Of a DNA stretch of 64,000 nt, positions 1-11,467 are shown piece after piece. The notes beneath the pieces are model-generated. The model worked only from the letters and a program-made list of their open reading frames with translations, searched no databases and had not been told where the DNA came from. Position 1 is the stretch's first letter. Each line of letters opens with the position of its first letter. The DNA comes from Chthoniobacterales bacterium (GTDB lineage: Bacteria > Verrucomicrobiota > Verrucomicrobiia > Chthoniobacterales > JAATET01). The stretch is from assembly GCA_036569045.1 (NCBI GenBank), contig DATCRI010000037.1, positions 1 through 64,000 on the forward strand, given 5' to 3'. The position numbers and the translations under genes were made by a program.

Positions 1-1
1 C

Positions 2-139
2 GGCCCGCCGACCTCCCGCCTGCTTGCCTCGGCCGAGGAATTGCGCACCGTGCTCACTGGCCCCTTCAACCTGCCGGTCCCCGCCAAGCTTCCCCTCCCG
101 ACCCCGCAGCCGCCTCCCCCAGGCACGCGCGAGATCTAA
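2..139 (+). CDS. C-terminal end of a protein cut by the window edge
   Basis: An open frame enters from the left edge and ends in TAA at 137-139. The visible 45 residues start with a helical-looking segment (RLLASAEELRTVLTGPF) and end in a proline-rich tail (PTPQPPPPGTREI), as is common at protein C-termini. No domain can be recognised from so short a piece. The frame converges with the small minus-strand gene next to it, the two stops overlapping by 4 bp. The coding call rests on composition and this tail-to-tail fit, so it is moderate. Confidence 0.4.
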   Translation, partial: GPPTSRLLASAEELRTVLTGPFNLPVPAKLPLPTPQPPPPGTREI

Positions 140-324
140 TCCGTCACGTCATCCAGCACAGGATCCAGCCCCGGCAGCTTGCGCGGCTTGCACAGCACCT
201 TCGAGGTGTTCGCCACCCGGGCACACTTTCGACAATACCACCGTGGCTCTTTCACGATCGCCATTAACTGATCGGCATGCTTCTCGAGGTCCTTCCTGGA
301 CCAGTCGCAAAGAGTCTTTCCCAT
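136..324 (-). CDS. Small Cys-containing protein of unknown function
   Basis: A 62-residue protein beginning MGKTLCDWSRKDLEKH. It has a helical N-terminal half and a central YCRKCARVANTSKVLCKPRKL segment, where a CxxC and a further Cys could hold a metal in a knuckle-like fold. The basic patch around the cysteines would suit nucleic-acid contact, but that is inference. It stands alone on the minus strand, 81 bp before the dps start on the opposite strand. I do not recognise the family; the ordered, low-bias composition argues that it is real rather than an antisense shadow. Confidence 0.55.
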   Translation of the reverse strand: MGKTLCDWSRKDLEKHADQLMAIVKEPRWYCRKCARVANTSKVLCKPRKLPGLDPVLDDVTD

Positions 325-405
325 GAGAAAAATCTACACGAAATTCGGGGCGGAGAGTTGCAGAAGTTCTGCCTCGCATTTAGAATGATTCCAATTCCAG
401 ACATC

Positions 406-879
406 ATGAGCACTCAAACCGTCTCCAAGCCCACCTCGTCCGCCGTCTCCGCCGCTCTCCAAACTCTTCTCGCCGATTCCTACGCACTGATGGGCCAGAC
501 TCATCTCGCTCACTGGAACGTCGAAGGCCCGAACTTCTTCCAGCTTCACGTCGCCTTTCAGGGCCAATACGAAGAGCTTTTCGAAGCCATCGACGAAATC
601 GCCGAGCGCCTGCGCGCCCTCGACGTTTACGCCCCCGGCGGCCTCGTCACCCTCGCCAAAAGTTCCACCATTCAGGAATTTTCCGTCGGCGCCGCTCCCG
701 CAAAGGACTTCGTCGCTCACCTCGCAGAATCCCACGAGATTCTCGTCGCCGGTGCCCTCGAACTCCGTAAGGCCGCAGAGGCCGCCGCGGATCTGGAGAC
801 CCAGGACCTCGCCATCAAGCGCATCCAGACCCACGAGAAAACTCTTTGGATGCTCAAGAGCTTCCTGAAGAACCTCTAA
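406..879 (+). CDS. dps: Dps-family DNA-protecting / ferritin-like protein
   Basis: A 157-residue four-helix-bundle protein of the Dps family, which forms dodecamers that oxidise and store iron and protect DNA during oxidative stress. The ferroxidase-site signature is visible near the N-terminus: H in THLAHWNVEGPNFFQLH and the acidic residues in FEAIDEIAERLRALD. Length is typical of Dps. ATG at 406 (MSTQTVSK) is preferred; an in-frame ATG at 385 would add seven residues (MIPIPDI). Just upstream, 384-396 carries AATGA-TTC-CAATT, a degenerate Fur-box-like arrangement. A strong hairpin follows the stop, so the gene is probably monocistronic. Confidence 0.93.
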   Translation: MSTQTVSKPTSSAVSAALQTLLADSYALMGQTHLAHWNVEGPNFFQLHVAFQGQYEELFEAIDEIAERLRALDVYAPGGLVTLAKSSTIQEFSVGAAPAKDFVAHLAESHEILVAGALELRKAAEAAADLETQDLAIKRIQTHEKTLWMLKSFLKNL

Positions 880-892
880 CGCATTTTTCCAA

Positions 893-935
893 GGGAGGGA
901 CGGAGCTCCAGGAACTCCGCCCCTCCCCTGTTTTC
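893..935 (+). terminator. Rho-independent terminator of dps
   Basis: A 13-bp stem (893-905 with 915-927, one A/G mismatch) and a 9-nt loop are followed by TGTTTTCTT. It lies 13 nt after the dps stop codon. Confidence 0.8.
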
Positions 936-981
936 TTCGAGAAAACAGCCTCTATCACCGCAAAGACTGGAATTCGAAGTT

Positions 982-1000
982 GCGAATGAATCTCATTCGC
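982..1000. promoter_or_regulatory. Fur-box-like perfect palindrome
   Basis: GCGAATGA-ATC-TCATTCGC is a perfect 8-3-8 inverted repeat. Its AATGA-N3-TCATT core has the spacing of the classical Fur box. It sits 13 bp before the ATG of the next gene, where a repressor would block transcription or translation. Assignment to Fur is by resemblance only. Confidence 0.45.
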
Positions 1001-1013
1001 ATATTTTGGGTGC

Positions 1014-1448
1014 ATGTTGGGTTCGACTTCCTCGATTTCGCTCTCGTCCATCGCCGGCTGGCGAAGCGACGCTGCGCGCATTGTGGAGCAACTCTTTCCG
1101 GTCACACCTCCGGAAACCTGGAACCTTCTGATCGATCTCCGCCGCCAGCTTCTGGCAGGAAACGACTGGGCGTCCACGTTGAACACTTTCCTCGAGTGTC
1201 GAAAGGCACTTGAAACGGATCATTACCTGCCCTTTTACCGACTGCGTCGTCTGCTCACGGCCAGTTTACGTTTCGACGTTGGCGACGCCTCCCGCTCGAT
1301 CGCCGTGGATTCCCTGGCAGACCTTCTTCGTCGCGGCCATCGATCGCTTGCGGACATGACCCGCGCCGTGCGTCGCGAAATTTTCGAGCATCAGCTCGAC
1401 CTCCCGACCGCAGAGGTTCTCCCCCTGCGCCTCGTCGAGCGCGTCTAG
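1014..1448 (+). CDS. Hypothetical 144-residue protein behind a Fur-like palindrome
   Basis: Predicted soluble, mostly helical protein with Arg/Leu-rich amphipathic stretches (LIDLRRQLLAGNDW, LPFYRLRRLLTASLRF, RAVRREIFEHQLDL). There is no signal peptide, membrane segment or recognised catalytic motif. The ATG at 1014 lies directly downstream of the palindrome at 982-1000 and next to dps, which suggests an iron- or redox-linked role; that is context only. I do not recognise the family. Codon usage matches the neighbouring genes. Confidence 0.5.
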   Translation: MLGSTSSISLSSIAGWRSDAARIVEQLFPVTPPETWNLLIDLRRQLLAGNDWASTLNTFLECRKALETDHYLPFYRLRRLLTASLRFDVGDASRSIAVDSLADLLRRGHRSLADMTRAVRREIFEHQLDLPTAEVLPLRLVERV

Positions 1449-1525
1449 GACATTTCCATTTTCCCGACACTCAAACGGTGGGGATCATTCGCGCGACAGG
1501 GAAAGCTCAACCGAGAGCCTGGGGT

Positions 1526-1546
1526 CACTTCGCAGATTGCGAAGTG
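1526..1546 (-). terminator. Hairpin immediately 3' of tRNA-Glu
   Basis: CACTTCGC-agatt-GCGAAGTG is a perfect 8-bp stem with a 5-nt loop. On the minus strand it begins within the encoded CCA end of the tRNA. It could be a processing or termination structure for the tRNA transcript; no clear T-tract follows, so termination is not certain. Confidence 0.45.
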
Positions 1547-1620
1547 GCGACTCTAACGGGATTCGAACCCGTGTATCCGCCGTGAAAGGGCGGTGTCCTA
1601 GGCCACTGGACGATAGAGTC
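1545..1620 (-). tRNA. tRNA-Glu (anticodon TTC)
   Basis: Read on the minus strand, the 76 nt form a full cloverleaf. The acceptor stem is GACTCTA/TAGAGTC, with discriminator G and an encoded CCA. The anticodon stem is CCGCC/GGCGG around loop CTTTCAC (anticodon TTC). The T-arm is ACGGG/CCCGT with loop TTCGAAT. Confidence 0.97.
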
Positions 1621-1670
1621 AAACGAGCCGCAAAATATGCGGTGTCACCTGCTGTGTGGCAAGCCAGAAT

Positions 1671-2480
1671 TTATCTTCCGATTCGTTTTTGCGCCTTCAG
1701 GAAATGGGAGGTGAAGCGGATTCGATCGGGGAGCACCGGCAGGATCGTCCGCAAGCTGGCCATGGTCGCGGTCAGCATGATCCGGGACACCGCAGTGCTG
1801 TGAAAACCCAGTCGCTCGCGCACCGGCGATGGCAGCGTCTCCGCAATGAGACCGCCGAAAGGGACCGCCAGCGCCCCCATCCAGCCCGGCGCCGCCGGTC
1901 GGGCCACGGCCCATGCGACCTCGCGGCAAAGCGGGATGGACGCCAGCTCCGGACCATTCAGCATCGCCGCATAATACGCACGGAATTCCCGTTCCGTCTG
2001 GGGCCCATAAGCCGGATCGAGCCCAAAACAGCGGCCGAAGATCCGCATGTCCCGATAGTGCTCCTCCCGTTCTCCGTCCGATAGTGGCGAAATCACTTGT
2101 TCGAAGATCCCGGTGCCGACGCTGATCAGGGTGGCGAGCACCCACATCTGCGCGGCAGGCGAGAAGGCATTGTAGGCCACCGGGTGATTTCCCTGCACGC
2201 GAGCGTGAATGGCCGCAACGCGCCGGCTCGTCGCGTCCGCCTCGGCGCGGGTCGCAAACGTGATCGTGTAAACCGCGTCGAGCGTGCGTCGCAGCCGGCC
2301 CATTGCATCGGACCGAAACTCGCTGTGGGCGGCGACTCCGGCGGCCACCTCGGGATGAGCGACTTGCAGGATTGCCGCCGCCGGGCCGCCAAGCAAAAGC
2401 GCATGTTCCCGGCTGAGGCGCCAGATTTGCGAATCCGGTCGAAACAGAAACTCGTCCGCTTCGTCGCCGGGATCCTTCAT
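1671..2480 (-). CDS. MpaB-like (DUF2236) oxygenase family protein
   Basis: 269 residues with the features of the oxygenase MpaB / rubber-oxygenase (DUF2236) family: REHALLLGGPAAAILQVAHPEVAAGVAAHSEF near the N-terminus (split here only for reading), the LRRTLDAVYTITFAT segment, and a central HARVQGNHPVAYNAFSP region whose histidines would bind heme in characterised members. Family members are heme proteins, some of which oxidise polyisoprene or steroids; the substrate here is unknown. It is the last gene of a tight minus-strand group, starting 7 bp after the ATPase stop, after the SanA-like gene. No signal peptide is apparent, so a cytoplasmic site is likely. Confidence 0.8.
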   Translation of the reverse strand: MKDPGDEADEFLFRPDSQIWRLSREHALLLGGPAAAILQVAHPEVAAGVAAHSEFRSDAMGRLRRTLDAVYTITFATRAEADATSRRVAAIHARVQGNHPVAYNAFSPAAQMWVLATLISVGTGIFEQVISPLSDGEREEHYRDMRIFGRCFGLDPAYGPQTEREFRAYYAAMLNGPELASIPLCREVAWAVARPAAPGWMGALAVPFGGLIAETLPSPVRERLGFHSTAVSRIMLTATMASLRTILPVLPDRIRFTSHFLKAQKRIGR

Positions 2481-2487
2481 GGCCCGC

Positions 2488-3159
2488 TCAGGCGGCGATC
2501 ACGCCGTCTTCGATGCGAAGAATGCGATCCCCGCGGCGGGCGAGGTTCGCATCGTGCGTGACGACAAGAATTGTGCGGCGGTCCGTGCGTCCCAGGCCGA
2601 GCAGCAATTCGATGATCGATTCGCCGGTCTGCGAATCGAGGTTGCCCGTGGGCTCATCCGCGAAAAGCACGCTGGGATCGTTCATCAGAGCGCGAGCGAT
2701 GGCCACGCGCTGCTGCTCTCCGCCACTCAACTCCGCCGGCAGGTGATGCATGCGATCGGCCAGCCCCACGCGCTCGAGCAACGCCTGCGCGCGCTCCGCG
2801 GCCTCGCACCGTCCGATCATGGCGGGCACGAGCACGTTCTCGAGGGCGGTCAGTTCCGGCAGAAGAAAGTAGGATTGAAAAACGAACCCCATCCGCGAAT
2901 TGCGGAGCTGCGACAATCGCGCGGCACCGATTCCATATACGCTCGTGTCTTCGAAAAGGACTTCCCCGGCCTCGGGGCGCTCCAGGCCAGCCAACGTGTA
3001 GAGCAGGGTCGTCTTGCCGGCGCCCGACGCTCCGCAGAGAAAAACGGTCTCCCCGGCGGCCACCTCGAGATCGATTCCCCGCAGGACGTCGATGGCGCGG
3101 CGACCGATTTTGAAGGAGCGCCGGAGACCGGTGGCGCGAAGCAGCGGAGCGTGGGACAT
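2488..3159 (-). CDS. LolD/MacB-type ABC transporter ATP-binding protein
   Basis: 223-residue ABC ATPase with Walker A (GASGAGKTTLL), Q-loop (FVFQSYFLLPELT), signature motif (LSGGEQQRVAIARAL), Walker B (VLFADEPTGNLD) and H-loop (VTHD). The FADEPTGNLD form and short length place it in the LolD/FtsE/MacB group, which powers lipoprotein sorting or periplasmic efflux with FtsX-like permeases. The start is taken at 3159 (MSHAPLLRATGLRRSF), since the upstream extension would run into the preceding gene. No permease gene is adjacent, which is unusual for this group. It lies 10 bp after the SanA-like gene and 7 bp before the MpaB-like gene. Confidence 0.88.
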   Translation of the reverse strand: MSHAPLLRATGLRRSFKIGRRAIDVLRGIDLEVAAGETVFLCGASGAGKTTLLYTLAGLERPEAGEVLFEDTSVYGIGAARLSQLRNSRMGFVFQSYFLLPELTALENVLVPAMIGRCEAAERAQALLERVGLADRMHHLPAELSGGEQQRVAIARALMNDPSVLFADEPTGNLDSQTGESIIELLLGLGRTDRRTILVVTHDANLARRGDRILRIEDGVIAA

Positions 3160-3169
3160 GCCGCGGAAT

Positions 3170-3844
3170 CTAGCGTGCAGACGCGCCCCGCGATAGTGCC
3201 TTTCCACTCGGAGTCAGCGTCGGTTTTTCGTTGAACAAAGCCACATCCAGAACGTCGATCACCGCCAGCACGCGAGCCAATCGCTCCCGGATCGCGGTGC
3301 GGGGATCGGTCCGCGCATCCACGATGCGGGCATTCCATCCGATCATGTCCTGGCCGCGTGTCCGGCCAATGAAGATCGCGCGTTCGTTGTGCGAAGGCTG
3401 GGACACCACGATGCAATCGGGCGCTCCGAACACCTCCGCTGCGCGCACGACGGAATCGAAGGTGCGCAACCCGGCCTCGTCGGAAAGGATACGATCCGCC
3501 GGCACGCCGCGCGCGACGAGGTCCTCGCGCATCATCCGCGGCTCATTGTAATAGGCATCCGTCCCGTTTCCACTCACGATCAGCTTCTCGACCTTGCCAG
3601 CCTTGAACAGTTCGGCGGCGGCATCGATCCGGTATTGATAATGCAGGTTCGGGCCGCCGGAAGTGAGATATTTCGAGGTGCCCAGCACGAGGCCCACCTT
3701 GCGCGCTGGCACGAGTTCCAGCCGATCATAGCACCGCCCCCAGGCCGCAATCTCCACCGCCAGTTCACAGAGGAGCCACCCGAGCACGACGGCGCCCACC
3801 GCCAGAGCGGCGAGGCGAAGGAGGCGGGCGATCCAGCGTTTCAT
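3170..3844 (-). CDS. SanA/YdcF-like DUF218 membrane-anchored protein
   Basis: 224 residues with an N-terminal membrane anchor (LAALAVGAVVLGWLLCELAV, about residues 12-31) followed by a DUF218 domain. Visible motifs are GLVLGTSKYL, the LIVSGNGTDAYYNEP loop, LRTFDSVVRAAEVF and CIVVSQPSHNERAIFI. SanA proteins act at the cell envelope and affect permeability to vancomycin in enteric bacteria; the biochemical activity is unclear. Start at 3844 (MKRWIARLLRL) places the basic residues just before the anchor. It leads a three-gene minus-strand group and faces the VOC gene across 103 bp, so divergent promoters are likely there. Confidence 0.82.
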   Translation of the reverse strand: MKRWIARLLRLAALAVGAVVLGWLLCELAVEIAAWGRCYDRLELVPARKVGLVLGTSKYLTSGGPNLHYQYRIDAAAELFKAGKVEKLIVSGNGTDAYYNEPRMMREDLVARGVPADRILSDEAGLRTFDSVVRAAEVFGAPDCIVVSQPSHNERAIFIGRTRGQDMIGWNARIVDARTDPRTAIRERLARVLAVIDVLDVALFNEKPTLTPSGKALSRGASAR

Positions 3845-3947
3845 GGCGACGCGATAAGGTCGGGGTTCCGGGAAAAAGAGACAAGCGGCGACTTCGGATT
3901 CCTCCCCGTCCCGTGGACGAACCGACCGGTCTGTGTTACCAGTCGGA

Positions 3948-4322
3948 ATGGTCAAAAAGCTTCTCCACACGCGCTACCGCGTCACCGATCTCGAGAAAAC
4001 CATCAGCTTTTACCGCGACGTTCTCGGCCTGGAAATGACCCGTCGGAGCAAGAGTCCCCGCGGCTCGGAACTCGTCTTCTTCAAGACCCCCGGAAGCGAC
4101 GTCGAGATCGAGATCTGCAAGTTCGACGAAAGCGGTCCGGTGCAGGTCGGCCCCGACCTCACCCATCTCGCATTTCAGGTGGATGACATCGAGGCATTCG
4201 CAAAGCACTCCGCCGCCCTTGGTTATCCCCTCAGCGACGGCCCCACCAGGACGTCGAGTGGCTCCGTGATCGCCTTCATCGACGCCCCGGAGGGCTACGA
4301 AGTGGAGCTGATTCAGCGGTGA
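3948..4322 (+). CDS. Glyoxalase I-like VOC-family protein
   Basis: 124 residues forming two beta-alpha-beta-beta-beta modules of the vicinal oxygen chelate superfamily. The opening HTRYRVTDLEKTISFYRDVLGLEM and the later LTHLAFQVDDIEAF and EGYEVELIQR contain the His/Glu metal-ligand positions of lactoylglutathione lyase, which removes methylglyoxal. Length is close to bacterial GloA. ATG 3948 (MVKKLLHTRY) is chosen over 3933 because GloA-type proteins start this close to the first strand. Glyoxalase I is the likeliest function, but other VOC enzymes cannot be excluded. Confidence 0.8.
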   Translation: MVKKLLHTRYRVTDLEKTISFYRDVLGLEMTRRSKSPRGSELVFFKTPGSDVEIEICKFDESGPVQVGPDLTHLAFQVDDIEAFAKHSAALGYPLSDGPTRTSSGSVIAFIDAPEGYEVELIQR

Positions 4323-4360
4323 AGACAGCCAAGGCCGCTTCACCGCCGAGCAAAAGATCC

Positions 4361-5806
4361 TCAGGGGGTCGCGACGATCACCGCGGACGTGCGATCTTTG
4401 AATGAGGCCGTGAAAGAAACCTGCCCTTTCGAGTTGATTCCCGCCATCGGGTTGAAGCTGAGGGCCTCAATTTGCTTTGACTTCGTGCCGATCTTGATGG
4501 ACTGGCCGACCACGGCAATGGGAGTCAGGTTATCTCCCGAGTTATCGGAAACCCAGACTCCCTTGGGATTGTAGGAATTACCGCCCGAGGAGATGGACAC
4601 GCTCCCCAGGATTACCACGCGTCCGAGATTGTTGGCAGCGGCCAATTGCAGCGAACTAAAAGCTCCTTTTACGCCGTCATTCGCCGTCACGGAGGAGCCT
4701 ACGGCGGCGATCTGCTTCAACCCGCTCCCATCGGAGTTCGCCCGATAGACCGCCCGTGAAACGGATCCCCCCGAGACATTCGCAATAAAGGCGCAGAGTT
4801 TTCCATTTCGGCTTGGGCCAACTGTGCCATCAAAATCCGTGAAAGAGCCCCCTCCCGGCGCTGCCGAGTTTTTCACAACGACAGGCTGAAGGTCTGGATT
4901 ATTTCCCTGCCAGATTCCATCGAAACTGTCCCCCGTATCCGAAATATCGGCGACTACATAAGCGACATTGTTATCTGCGATCACGGGATTGGAGAACGAC
5001 TGGAACGTCGTGGGGTAGGGCAGCCCAATTACATTGGCGTCTGTGGTGGCAATCACCCCGTAATCATTGGGGGAGCTGAAGGCAAATCCAGGAACGGATT
5101 TGTCAGCCGTAATCAGGAAATCAGCTCCGTAAGTCACCGATCCCTCTTTGTTGATGCTCATTATGACATCCTTGATTCCGTCGAAATAGCTTATGAATCC
5201 GGATAAACCCACATTTCGGAATCCGGAACCTTTCGGAATGGTGGTGCCGTAAACCGCCGTATCGGTATCCTTATAAGTCGTTTTATCCTTGGTGACCGTC
5301 TCTAGAATGTAAAGAAGCTGGCCCGCAAATCCCACCCGGTCCTTGTTGTTGATGGCAACATTTTCACTGATCCGATACAACGTCCCTGAACCTGGATAGG
5401 GATGGGTTGCGCCGTCACCGACCGGCGGTAAGAACGTATCGCTGACGACGTTCGGGTATCCGGCCTGAATCGCGAGCTTGGCACTCTTTTTGCCCGATTT
5501 CCTCACCAGAACCGAGTTGTTGCGAAACGAAGAAAGGCCCGTGCCGGCGAGAATACACGCGTAACCCACCGATCCTTTATCATTGATCGAGGGGGCTCCG
5601 AACGACCCCTGACGCACCTTCGACTGGACGTAGCCGACATTCGCCTGGAGAATCCACGCCTTGACTTTGTCGCCGGTCTTGGCCCGCACATCATAGGTAA
5701 CCCCAGCGATCCCCGTCGAACTGAAACAGGCCCCCAACAAGGCTGCCGCGGCAGTCACGCGAAACGAAGGAACAAGGGGAGAAGTCATTGAAAACATAGC
5801 TCGCAA
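4361..5806 (-). CDS. Secreted NxxG-type repeat protein of unknown function
   Basis: Up to 481 residues with a signal peptide (VTAAAALLGACFSSTGIAG, about residues 18-36); ATGs at 5806, 5797 and 5788 are all possible. The mature part carries at least six recurring units of about 50-60 residues built on Asn-x-x-Gly followed by hydrophobic strands, such as INDKGSVGYACIL, INNKDRVGFAGQL, INKEGSVTYGADF, ANNLGRVVILGSV and INSKGQVSFTASF. This is the style of the NxxGxxxF tandem-repeat secreted proteins of planctomycetes and verrucomicrobia, with propeller-like repeats. Function is unknown. It stands alone, convergent with the VOC gene. Its GC content is visibly lower than the neighbours'. Confidence 0.75.
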   Translation of the reverse strand: MRAMFSMTSPLVPSFRVTAAAALLGACFSSTGIAGVTYDVRAKTGDKVKAWILQANVGYVQSKVRQGSFGAPSINDKGSVGYACILAGTGLSSFRNNSVLVRKSGKKSAKLAIQAGYPNVVSDTFLPPVGDGATHPYPGSGTLYRISENVAINNKDRVGFAGQLLYILETVTKDKTTYKDTDTAVYGTTIPKGSGFRNVGLSGFISYFDGIKDVIMSINKEGSVTYGADFLITADKSVPGFAFSSPNDYGVIATTDANVIGLPYPTTFQSFSNPVIADNNVAYVVADISDTGDSFDGIWQGNNPDLQPVVVKNSAAPGGGSFTDFDGTVGPSRNGKLCAFIANVSGGSVSRAVYRANSDGSGLKQIAAVGSSVTANDGVKGAFSSLQLAAANNLGRVVILGSVSISSGGNSYNPKGVWVSDNSGDNLTPIAVVGQSIKIGTKSKQIEALSFNPMAGINSKGQVSFTASFKDRTSAVIVATP

Positions 5807-6219
5807 AGTAGGTTTGGGGAAGTCACGGCTCGAAACTGGAGGGGGCGGCGGTTCGGGGCATCGGGGGAACGGCTGTTATGGTGGTGACTGGGAACGACGG
5901 AAGAGTCAATACTCATCATAGCCTCGAACACAATTTCCCGTTCTTGGTTGCAACTTTTTTAGGGTTAGAAAAATTCGAGAGCGCACCATTCTTCTGCAAA
6001 AGTTGAATGTCCAAGGAGAGAGGGCCTCCTGGAAAATTGTGGTCCGACTGGCTCTCCCGGCAAAAGCTCCCCCCAAAGACCTTTGCAATCACCCTGTCCA
6101 GTCGGACCACTTCCTGAATACAGCTCACCGAAATAGCAGCCGTCGTGCCAGCGAAGACAAAGCTCCCGCGACGGGCGGGTTGACTCGCACCGGCAGACGG
6201 GGCATTTCAAGGAACTCGC
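5807..6219. other. 413-bp intergenic region with a 13-bp inverted repeat
   Basis: No convincing gene. It holds a perfect 13-bp inverted repeat, GTGGTCCGACTGG at 6039-6051 and its complement at 6098-6110, 46 bp apart. A minus-strand frame starting at 6210 begins MKCPVCRCESTRPSR like a zinc-ribbon protein but then loses any pattern, so it may be a remnant. Confidence 0.4.
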
Positions 6220-8824
<2,605 letters not shown>

Positions 8825-8849
8825 CTCGCCAAATGGTGAACGCCCGCCA

Positions 8850-10109
<1,260 letters not shown>

Positions 10110-10118
10110 AAACACCGA

Positions 10119-11015
10119 GTGAAACACCTGCTCTCCATCGAGTCGCTGTCGCGCGAGGAAATCCTCGGCATTCTCGACGCGACCGCCGAAATGAAGGCCA
10201 CCCGCGGCCGCCACGCCGCGCATCCGCTCCGCCACCAATGCTGGGCAATCATTTTCGCAAAGAGCTCGACCCGCACGCGCGTGAGCTTCGAGGTCGGCAT
10301 CCGCGAACTCGGCGGCGACGCCATGTTCCTTTCCGCGAATGACATTCAGCTCGGCCGCGGCGAACCGATCAAGGACACCGCCCGCGTGATGGGCCGCATG
10401 ATTCATGGCGCCGTCATCCGCACGTTCGCGCAGAAGGACGTCGAGGATTTCGCGCACTACAGCGGCATTCCCACGGTCAACGCCCTCACCGACGAGGAGC
10501 ACCCGTGCCAGATTCTTGCCGACCTGTTCACGATCCGGGAAAAGCGCGGCAGCCTCGACGACCTGAAGGTCTGCTTCATCGGCGACGGCGATTGCAATGT
10601 GCCCCGCTCGTGGATCTGGGCCGCAGCCAGACTCGGTTTCGAGCTCCGCATCGCCGCGCCCACGCATTACCAGCCGCCCGCCGACCTGCTCGCTCGCGCT
10701 GGAGGAAACATCGCCGTCACCACCGGCGTCCACGACGCAGCTGCCGGCGCCGACGTGCTCTACACCGACGTCTGGGTGAGCATGGGCAAGGAGGACGAAG
10801 CCGCCTATCGCATCGCCCAACTCGGCGGCTACCAGATCAACAATGCCCTCCTGACGAGCGCCAAACCCGGCGCCCTCGTGATGCATTGCCTGCCCGCCTA
10901 CCGCGGCAAGGAAATCACCGACGAGACGCTCGAAGCACACGCGGATACCATTTTCCAACAGGCCGAAAATCGGCTGCACGTTCAGAAAACGGTGCTGTCG
11001 CTTCTCGAACGGTAA
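10119..11015 (+). CDS. argF: Ornithine carbamoyltransferase
   Basis: 298 residues starting at a GTG codon. It transfers the carbamoyl group from carbamoyl phosphate to ornithine to make citrulline. The carbamoyl-phosphate loop KSSTRTR is at about residues 48-54, HPCQILADL is present, and the ornithine-binding MHCLPAYRG motif is near residue 253. A small [13 protein letters not shown] segment marks it as an OTCase rather than an aspartate transcarbamoylase. It forms an operon-like pair with argD upstream and ends 70 bp before rplS. Confidence 0.95.
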   Translation: MKHLLSIESLSREEILGILDATAEMKATRGRHAAHPLRHQCWAIIFAKSSTRTRVSFEVGIRELGGDAMFLSANDIQLGRGEPIKDTARVMGRMIHGAVIRTFAQKDVEDFAHYSGIPTVNALTDEEHPCQILADLFTIREKRGSLDDLKVCFIGDGDCNVPRSWIWAAARLGFELRIAAPTHYQPPADLLARAGGNIAVTTGVHDAAAGADVLYTDVWVSMGKEDEAAYRIAQLGGYQINNALLTSAKPGALVMHCLPAYRGKEITDETLEAHADTIFQQAENRLHVQKTVLSLLER

Positions 11016-11085
11016 TGGATCCGCAAAACTTCCTTGCGTCGCAGACAATTCCCGGCATTATCTCCAATCCACCAAATTTCCGGCC

Positions 11086-11442
11086 ATGAGCAGCGTGATC
11101 GCCAACATCGAAAAAGAGCAATTGAAGAATGAAGTCGTCGACTTCGCCGTCGGCGACACCGTCAAGGTTCACACCCGCGTCGTCGAAGGCGACAAGGAGC
11201 GCATCCAGATTTACAGCGGCATCGTCATCGCCCGCAAGGGTGTCGGCATCAATGCCAACTTCACCGTCCGCCGCATGAGTTCGGGCGTGGGCGTCGAGCG
11301 CGTTTTCCCGCTGCACTCGCCCCGCATCGCAAAGCTCGAAGTCGAGCGCAAGGGCAGCGTCCGTCGCGCGAAGCTGAACTACCTCCGCGACCGGAAGGGC
11401 AAATCTGCCATGACGGTTAAGGAAAAGAACGTCCGGGCCTAG
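11086..11442 (+). CDS. rplS: 50S ribosomal protein L19
   Basis: 118 residues, the usual L19 length. L19 sits at the interface of the two ribosomal subunits. The typical core is visible: [48 protein letters not shown] and [15 protein letters not shown]. The 70-bp spacer upstream contains TTGCGT and TTATCT separated by 18 bp, a possible promoter that would separate it from argF. rnhB follows after 25 bp, the common rplS-rnhB arrangement. Confidence 0.98.
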   Translation: MSSVIANIEKEQLKNEVVDFAVGDTVKVHTRVVEGDKERIQIYSGIVIARKGVGINANFTVRRMSSGVGVERVFPLHSPRIAKLEVERKGSVRRAKLNYLRDRKGKSAMTVKEKNVRA

Positions 11443-11467
11443 GCGCCCGTCTTCCTGCCCCTCCGCG

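Noticed and set aside
5965-6210. Minus-strand frame starting MKCPVCRCESTRPSR
   Set aside because: The opening resembles a zinc ribbon, but the second Cys pair and any further pattern are missing. Kept only as a possible remnant, not as a gene.
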